Assembly (NCBI GenBank): GCA_949987735.1 | Contig: OX465296.1 | Coordinates: 209,977,082-210,041,081 of the forward strand | Reading direction: 5' to 3' | DNA: 64,000 nucleotides | Source: Leucophora obtusa | Taxonomy: Eukaryota > Arthropoda > Insecta > Diptera > Anthomyiidae | Shown here: piece after piece, positions 57,661 through 64,000 of the stretch | How positions within the stretch are numbered: position 1 is the stretch's first letter | Layout of the letters: every line of letters begins with the position of its first letter | Notes under the pieces: generated by a model | What the model saw: only the letters and a program-made list of their open reading frames with translations | Told to the model about the DNA's origin: nothing | Database searches by the model: none | Translations under genes and position numbers: made by a program

Positions 57661-57726
57661 TATAAATTTTTATTTTGGAAACTGTTTTAACCTTTTGAAT
57701 TTTAATTCAGAAAAAATCAAATGAAG

Positions 57727-58121
57727 TGCACACAGAGAGAATTTTGCTGAACGAGTTTTAATGAAATTTTTCAGTAAACTAATGAAATTTTTCAGTAAAC
57801 TAATGAAGTTTTCTTCACAAAGTAAATGAAAAATTTCTTAAAATTGGTCAAAAGTCTTCACATATTTTATGAATTCAGTTTTAATGAAACTTTTTAATTG
57901 AATGTATGAATCTTTTAATAAATTAAATGAAAATTTTTGTAACATTTAATGAAAAATTCCATTAATTCAATGAAAAGTTTCAATGGACGAGTTCCAGAAA
58001 TCATCAATTGAAATTCTGAAAATTTTCTGCTGTCGCAAAAGAAAAATTCAGTTACCTCGATCGAACCGTTCAATTGGCAACAATTACGGTTGTTAGCATG
58101 AATTTGTTTTCTCTGTGTACT
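57727..58121. mobile_element. Short TIR element GTGCACACAGAGAGAATTTT
   Basis: Left GTGCACACAGAGAGAATTTT and right GAATTTGTTTTCTCTGTGTA. The body is AATGAAATTTTTCAGTAAAC (tandem twice, ~21 bp) and other ATGAA words. Non-coding. Confidence 0.7.
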
Positions 58122-58613
58122 TTAGTTAAATATACGATAGTTTTTGTTATTATTTTTGCCAATTCTTATTTCCTTAACGTTTATTCAACTCTTAAATTTT
58201 TGGTTTTTATTCTTTTTCTTATGCAGTATTTCTTAGGTATTTCCAAAAACCTTGTGGGGATTACCCACTGGTGTTTTGTGGCATAAAGTTTATGCTATAA
58301 GTGTTGCCAAATCCCAGAGTTGGACCAAAATCATTATTATTATATTTTCATTTAATTACAGAAATTAATTGATATGTTATTTGATTTGCATTTCCATTAC
58401 TTTTTGTAATGTAATGAAAAAATTCTTAAATTTAGCTTTCATTGCAGTGAAATAAAAAAAAAGCCATTCGTTTTTTTATTACTTTAGTAAAAGATAAAAA
58501 TACACTTAAATTCTTTTATATATCTTTGTGGGCAACATTTTTATTTTTATAGCTTCAGAACCTAAAATTTAGGCTTATTTGTTATTTGCACTTAAAGCGA
58601 GGCATGGATATAA

Positions 58614-58991
58614 TACACTCACAATAACTTTACCGTAAAAGTTCAACGGTTGTTTAAAAAGTAAATCAGTAAAGTTGTTTCAATTGAATAAGTAGTTAAA
58701 TTGCAAAGAAATATATTTTTTAACTTTTTATATCAGTCATTCAATAAACAAAATACACAAAATACGGACTTTCGGTAGAAGTTAAAATATTCAATCAAAA
58801 TTTTCTGTTAAAAACAATCAGTTGTTATAATACGATTAATTTTAAAATAAACGAGAAATCTATTATTTTTACCGACTTTGCCAGTTAATAAATAATGTTT
58901 TGAACGAAAAGTGGGTAGTCCTTTTTTAACTTATTTTCAATTGTTTTAATGTGTATATTGTTGATTTTAAGGAAAAAATATTGTGAGTGTA
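58614..58991. mobile_element. TIR element TACACTCACAATAACTTTAC
   Basis: Left TACACTCACAATAACTTTAC, right AAAAATATTGTGAGTGTA. CAGTTGTTATAA and AACAACCG-type words inside link it to 23268-24021. Confidence 0.7.
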
Positions 58992-59734
58992 TAAATAAAA
59001 ATTAAAGGTTACGAAAAATGTTTATCATTTTATTTTGTAATGGAAAAATTAATTGCATTACCATTACTTAAATATAATTGAAATGAGAGAATATTTCATT
59101 ACAAATAATGAAAATAAAAGTAATGAACTCTTTTCATTATAATGGTATGAAATTGTTTAATGATCAATACAAAATAATTGATTATTCCCAACTTTGGCAA
59201 TTACTCTAATCATAATACAGAAATGCTATCAGGACAAGGAAGTTCATATACTATAAATTGTGGTTTAAAAGTTTTTCGAAATAGTTATTAAACATTAGAA
59301 AAAAATATGCATCAAAAAATACGGGGAAAATTATTTTCATTTATTTTAGGGATTTTAATGCTATCAAAATTTATTTTTTGTTTTGCATAAATTTGAGCAA
59401 AAAATTTATGTAATGTTATTGTAAAACTGCTGATTCGCAAATCTGTATTCAGTATATCAAGCCATATCCGCCAAAAAAAAAAAAAAGTGTAAGCGACATG
59501 GGCTGTTAGCGTATAGTCAAGAAGGGTATAAGACTAGGAGTCCCAATCACCATCGAACAGAACATTATACGTTGTTACACAGTCGATCGAAAAATGAGCA
59601 AAGAGTGGAAGTAAATTGTCAGAAACTAAAACTGACAATAAAAATTTAAAAAAATATTAGAATAAGAAAAAATTTTAAAATATCCGAAATAAAAAATAAT
59701 CAAAAATTAGTTAGCCCTACTAAATAAATAAAGG

Positions 59735-59880
59735 TTCAAATGTTACCGACACTTTAGGAATCATATTATTTTCTATTGTTGTTTATACAGGAATTGATGT
59801 CACTACATTTCTAGATCTGTCAAAACAACAGAGTAGTAGGTATATTGGAAGATGACAAAGAAAATTGTGGTAAATTTTTT
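59735..59880 (+). repeat. 150-bp dispersed repeat, copy 2
   Basis: Same order of words as 53290-53450 with a few indels. Confidence 0.75.
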
Positions 59881-61429
59881 GTAATTTTTGCTCAGTCTTA
59901 ATTCAGTTCGCACTATTTTAGCGTTAATGGCTGGACACGTGTTTCTCAGGTTACCGGCAATAAATTGGAAATTACATAAACTTCCTTGCCCTAGTTATAA
60001 ATTAAAGGCAACAATTTGTACGCTAACATACACAGTATTTTTAAGCTTTTTTTTGTTAGCACAGGTTTTCATAAATGTACTTCATCATTACATGCATGAC
60101 ATTATGACTGATATTGGCAAAAATATTTTTTGTGTACAGTGGAACCCAGATTTGCACCCCTTCTTATGATGTTTTTTCTTAAGAATTTTCTATGCTTAAA
60201 AAGACTTATTTCAAATTTTTTTTATACCCGTGTAAAAAAAAGATCAGATCTGACCAGCTCTCAGCAGCCCTGATTGCGTCAGATCTAATAAAATTGGGGA
60301 CAAATTTGAGATCTAATTATTTTTAACGTTAACCCGTGCCGAAAGTCCGAAAATTGGAGATTTTGAAAAAAAGTTTATTATAATTAAAAATTCCCAAAAT
60401 TCGAAATTTCGAAAAAAAAAATTATTTTTTATTTTATTTGTGCATTTAATATAGACAAGATTATTCAGATATGGAATTCTGACTTCATCGGATATTACAC
60501 TGTGAGACAAATGGTAGGGGTCAGTGATCGGGAAGGGTTCAAACTAGTTATGTCAAAAAAAAGACCACCAAAGGTCAAATCGATATATCTCGATTCCTAG
60601 GGGTGACCCAGCGAAACGCCGGGACACGTATAACTTGTTTTTGACCGATATAACAAATTCCCGTTGGTTTCATCCCATCCCGATTTTGACTGTCGCATAG
60701 TGTTATTAACCCACTTTAGGCTGGAATCCAAAATGACCCACAAATTTGATAAAAAATGCAAAAAAAAGTGTTTTTTTAAATTAATTTTAAAGTTTTTTTT
60801 TAATGTATAATTAGGAGATGTCGCTTGCTATTTGTAGCATATTACACTTGATATCAAAAAAGAAAAAAATAAACAGCAAAAATGCTAATTCGAGTTCGTG
60901 TTTGGGGCAACTCCTTTCCAGGACATTTTATGAAAATTGCTTATTTTGTCAGTAATTGAACAAAATTTTAATGTTTCATTAAAGTTTGCATAATTTTCAG
61001 AAAAGTATCACTTAAATTTAATTAGACTATAATTATCTTTACTTTCATTTGAAAAGTATTTAACCCTTAGTGGTCTGGGGACAAAAAAGCCCATGAAACT
61101 TAATTTTAATTATGACTACAAGAAGGCAAAGCTTTTGAATTGATAATAAAACAAATTTCCACTCGGTAAAAATAATTATTTTCTTTACCATCAACCCTTC
61201 TTTGCATGATGATGGAAATTTCCATTATAACATTTATTGAAGAAAAAAATGTTCACAAACACGTGATTTGTAATTTTTTCTTGCTAGCAACAATTTACAT
61301 GACTTGTTTCAATTGGAGCAAAAGATTAAAGTGAACTTCATTATCAATTCGCAGGTTTAAACTTGTAACCCAATATATTACAGTGATTTTTTTCACAAAA
61401 AAAGAAAAAGAAAAAATCAAAAGAAAAAA
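59881..61429. other. No supported gene
   Basis: A 93-codon open frame at 59888-60169 contains the repeat word CTTCCTTGCCCTAG and is not called. TTAACCC words at 60706 and 61061 may be piggyBac-type ends but have no matching partner. Confidence 0.35.
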
Positions 61430-61439
61430 TCATTTTTAC

Positions 61440-61625
61440 ACTTTTGGCCAAAAACGACCCACTAGGGAAATTACAGAATAACACCTTTCATAATTTTTCG
61501 AAAAATATAACTTCAAATTAGTTTTGTAGCCTCTATCACATATACCAATTTAATAAAAATGTAATAGATGTTATTCTGTAAATTGCCTAGTGGGTCTTTT
61601 TTCGGTAAAAAGTGAAAATATTAAC
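61440..61625. repeat. Inverted repeat GGCCAAAAACGACCCACTAG
   Basis: CACTTTTGGCCAAAAACGAC and CCCACTAGGGAAATTACAGA are mirrored by TCTGTAAATTGCCTAGTGGG and TTTTTTCGGTAAAAAGTG. A third, direct copy of the right side lies at 62905-62965, on the far side of the hAT-type element. Confidence 0.75.
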
Positions 61626-61698
61626 CCTATATGGATCAAGTTACACAAAATTATCATTTTTATCAAGTGGAAAACTTTTTTTTGTCATCCATTTAAAG

Positions 61699-62876
61699 CA
61701 ACGGTTCCCAAAGCAGAATTCCAGGGGGTCCACAAAGAGTTCCAACAAAAACATAAAACTAGTTATTAAAAAAAAGTAATTTTTTATAATTTTTAAATTA
61801 TTTTACAAACTATTGACTTGAAAAATGTTTTTTCCTTATTCCTGCTTAAAATTGGCCATCATTCAAAATAAACAGGTGCTTTTATTAATTTTTTATTGCT
61901 GAATTTTTAATTAAATAAATGGCTTTTTATTTAATTTAAAAAGCCTTAAAATGACCTCTTAATGGATTTTTAAATAAAATCTTACGCAGCAAAAAAATTT
62001 TAGTATTTTGGAAGCAGTAAAAATACGAAGCGCTTAAAAAAGCGCTACAAATTCTGCTTTACAGAGTTGGCCACTTTATGCGTATACAATACACACAAAA
62101 TTTTGCAATTTTATTGTATACCCTTCAAAACTGCCTTAAACGAAGCAAATCGTAAGCAAGTTATTTCAAAAATTATAGTGCTACGGTATTCCCTTACGAC
62201 GAAGCAGGCTGTAAGGGAGTAAAATAAAATGTAAGTTATCCAACGATTAATGCGCACGAAATATGAATCATCTCAATCCTGTTTTACTCTTTTTTAGTAG
62301 GATTGCCTTACTAGAGTTTAATGCAGAGACGATACATAAACATGAGTCAGTCTGCATTTTGAAGTCGGCAAATAAATGCATTTATTTTCATAAGAAGTCG
62401 TGTTTAAATGCGCTCAATGAAAAATCATAAATGTACCGCATTTTTTCAGCAGCAAATAAAGCACAAAAAAGTGCATAAATTTATTCGCGGTTAAATGCAC
62501 TTACTAAAAACATGAATTTACTGCAATTTTTTAGCAGGGAATAATGCGCTTTTTCTCACAAAAGAACGTGCTTCCAAGCGGGCCCTTTGTATGGAAAAAT
62601 CATGCCTTCCGTAAGCAGCTTTGTAAGGGATTAATTTTATTTATTCCCTTACAAAGCTGCATCCAGCGAAGCAGGTTTTTTGCTGGGTACTTTTAATATA
62701 GTTTATAATTTTTGGTTTGTAAGGTTTTTTATTTAACATATTAAATACATATATTTTTGTTTGTTTCGATACTTTAACATTTTTTTTAATATTTGGCAAA
62801 ATAAAATTTGGGGGTCCGCGAGCAAGTAGAAATGTCTCAAGGGGTTCGGTGGGGCAAAACTTAGTGGGAAACGCTG
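61699..62876. mobile_element. hAT-type non-autonomous element, perfect 8-bp TSD
   Basis: The octamer ATTTAAAG flanks both ends (61691-61698 and 62877-62884). Left terminus CAACGGTTCCCAAAGCAGAA, right terminus GTGGGAAACGCTG, giving inverted CARCGKTTCCCA ends typical of hAT elements. A sub-terminal GGGGGTCC word is on both sides. No transposase seen. Another element is nested at 61985-62687. Confidence 0.88.
61985..62687. mobile_element. CGCAGCAAAAAAA...TTTTTTGCTGGG element nested in the hAT copy
   Basis: TA at both sides (61983-61984, 62688-62689). Ends match the CCCAGCAAAAAA termini of 26597 and 54231, but no tRNA-like unit is found here. The interior has AGCGCTTAAAAAAGCGCT and CTTACAAAGCTGC words. 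Confidence 0.7.
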
Positions 62877-63020
62877 ATTTAAAGTGATATTTTCCCGAAA
62901 ATTATGAAAGGTGTTATTCTGTTAATTTGCTAGTGGATTGATTTTGGCCAAAAGTGTAAAAATTAACCCTGCATGGATAATATTAAAGAAAATAATTATT
63001 TTTATCACTATTATTATTAT

Positions 63021-63727
63021 TACTATTTATATTTATATTTCGGGAACTGACAACACTAATGTCAATATCTAAAATCTGGGAACAGCATAATAAAACTCGA
63101 CAGTTTTTAGCATAAACGTACTCACAAGGTTTTGATGTACAAGTGCTATTTGTTTTGTTTACAGTAAGTTAAGAAAATCAATTTGGCCAAAAAATGGAAA
63201 TTTCAGGACAAGATTTTCGTTGGATTATTTTTCACATCTCAACAAAAATGTGTCGATGAACTCAGTTCTTTGTATGGCGATAAAGCAGCATTAAAAACCA
63301 CAGTATATATATATCGCTGGTATAGTGAATTCAATCGTGGTTGTAGTTAGGTCGCCGACGAATTCCGTGAAGATCGTCCAAAATCGGTTGTTGTGCCACA
63401 AAACATCGATGCAGTGCGTGAACTGATAATGCAAGATCGTCATGTGACATATCGTGAAATAGAGGCATCCTTGCAAATTAGTTCTACTTCAATACATTCG
63501 ATTTTGCATGACCACTTAGTTGTAAAAAAAATTTGCTCTCGTTGAATATCCCATAATTTATCAATCGCTCAAAAACGGCTCGAAAAACTGCTATGACAAA
63601 TGGTTTGAACGAATGCAAAAGTGTATTGATCCTCAAGAGGAATATTTTGAAAAACAATAAAGCCATTTTCATTTAAAAATGTTTGTTATTATTTGCTATT
63701 CCCGAAATATAAATAGTACACCTCGTA
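63021..63727 (+). mobile_element. Mariner element, internally deleted
   Basis: Ends TACTATTTAT...ATATTTCGGGAA and TTCCCGAAATATAAATAGTA then CACCTCGTA are inverted repeats; the left copy has a 6-bp ATTTAT duplication and an eroded outer end. About 700 bp long, against ~1.3 kb for a full mariner. Confidence 0.85.
63194..63660 (+). pseudogene. Mariner transposase remnant
   Basis: ATG at 63194 gives MEISGQDFRWIIFH, then a frameshift. The next frame reads QKCVDELSSLYGDKAA, TTVYIYRWYSEFNRG, a stop, DEFREDRPKSVVVPQNIDAV, ELIMQDRHVTYREIEASLQI and HDHLVVKKICSR, i.e. the N-terminal helix-turn-helix region. After about 63567 the sequence jumps to the C-terminal tail (WFERMQKCIDPQEEYFEKQ), ending TAA at 63658-63660. 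The catalytic D,D34D core is deleted. Several stops and shifts: inactive. Confidence 0.88.
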
Positions 63728-64000
63728 CATATTCCAATGAATAAGTTTTTATGAATGAAAACCAAAACAAATTTTTAAATTATGTAAGATCAACAATACA
63801 AAACCCAAATATGTCAAAACCCAGTTATTTGCCAAAAACTAGTTAAAAGTAAACTAAAATATTAATTTTTTTTTACGAAAATGCAATATACAAACCAGCA
63901 GAAAAAAATCAAGAGCAAACCACAAACTGCAAGATGATTTATGAAAAAAAGTTTTAATGATACAACAAGCATTCATAAAATAAAATTTTAACACACATTT

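Noticed and set aside
58074..58286. Hydrophobic 70-codon frame
   Set aside because: Starts inside a MITE end; hydrophobicity follows from T-rich sequence.
59888..60169. 93-codon frame with hydrophobic stretch
   Set aside because: Includes a repeat word shared with 9078 and 52084, lacks promoter or splice signals, no recognisable family.
1..64000. CRISPR array, bacterial operons, rRNA genes
   Set aside because: Composition, introns and repeats are eukaryotic; direct repeats found are minisatellites or transposon internal repeats without spacer structure.

Overview
This window looks like eukaryotic, very AT-rich, repeat-dominated DNA from a higher fly (Diptera, probably a calyptrate such as a blow fly or house-fly relative). 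The species is inferred, not read. The basis is three small spliced genes built like Drosophila cuticle/retinin-like genes (4-codon or shorter first exon, ~70-bp intron, signal peptide split by the intron), and the surrounding fly-type mobile elements.

Genes. Only three protein-coding genes are well supported, all on the + strand and 12-24 kb apart: a 99-residue secreted protein (1677-2045), a 250-residue secreted Ser/Ala-rich protein with a retinin-like C-terminus (13771-14595, with TATA box and initiator), and a 97-residue secreted Ala/Val-rich protein (38614-39061, three exons, with TATA box). They look like members of one secreted cuticle-type gene cluster in which the spaces between genes have been inflated by transposons.

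Everything else is layered mobile DNA. 0-5 kb: an inverted minisatellite, gene 1, one copy of a long-known-looking fly repeat ending in a GTAGTGG hairpin, then ATGAA/TTCAT-rich DNA. 5.3-7.7 kb: a TTAA-flanked piggyBac-type element with a broken transposase tail and a nested repeat. 7.9-12 kb: a tRNA-bearing inverted-repeat element, a CCGTTACC minisatellite, a perfect 72-bp-arm palindrome and a foldback element nested in another element. 13.6-16.3 kb: gene 2 and a 1.5-kb TIR element with a nested tRNA-like insertion. 17.7-24.5 kb: palindrome-rich repeats, a piggyBac-type MITE with a demonstrable empty site, a second foldback copy and a TTTAATTTA satellite. 24.8-28.2 kb: a tRNA-Val-like sequence and a 1.55-kb element carrying two tRNA-like units. 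28.6-38.4 kb: a deleted mariner-like transposase, several MITE families and an inverted pair of tRNA-Asn-like units. 38.5-45.7 kb: gene 3, a 1.4-kb palindrome built of smaller palindromes, and nested foldbacks. 47.8-56 kb: a 5 x 153-bp tandem array and a second concentration of tRNA-bearing elements. 56.3-57.7 kb: a dead Jockey-type LINE. 61.7-63.7 kb: a hAT-type element with a perfect 8-bp target duplication and a deleted mariner.

The most unusual signal is that about ten tRNA-like segments (recognisable A/B boxes and anticodon arms) occur in 64 kb, several clearly inside terminal-inverted-repeat DNA elements of at least three different TIR families rather than in ordinary SINEs or tRNA genes.
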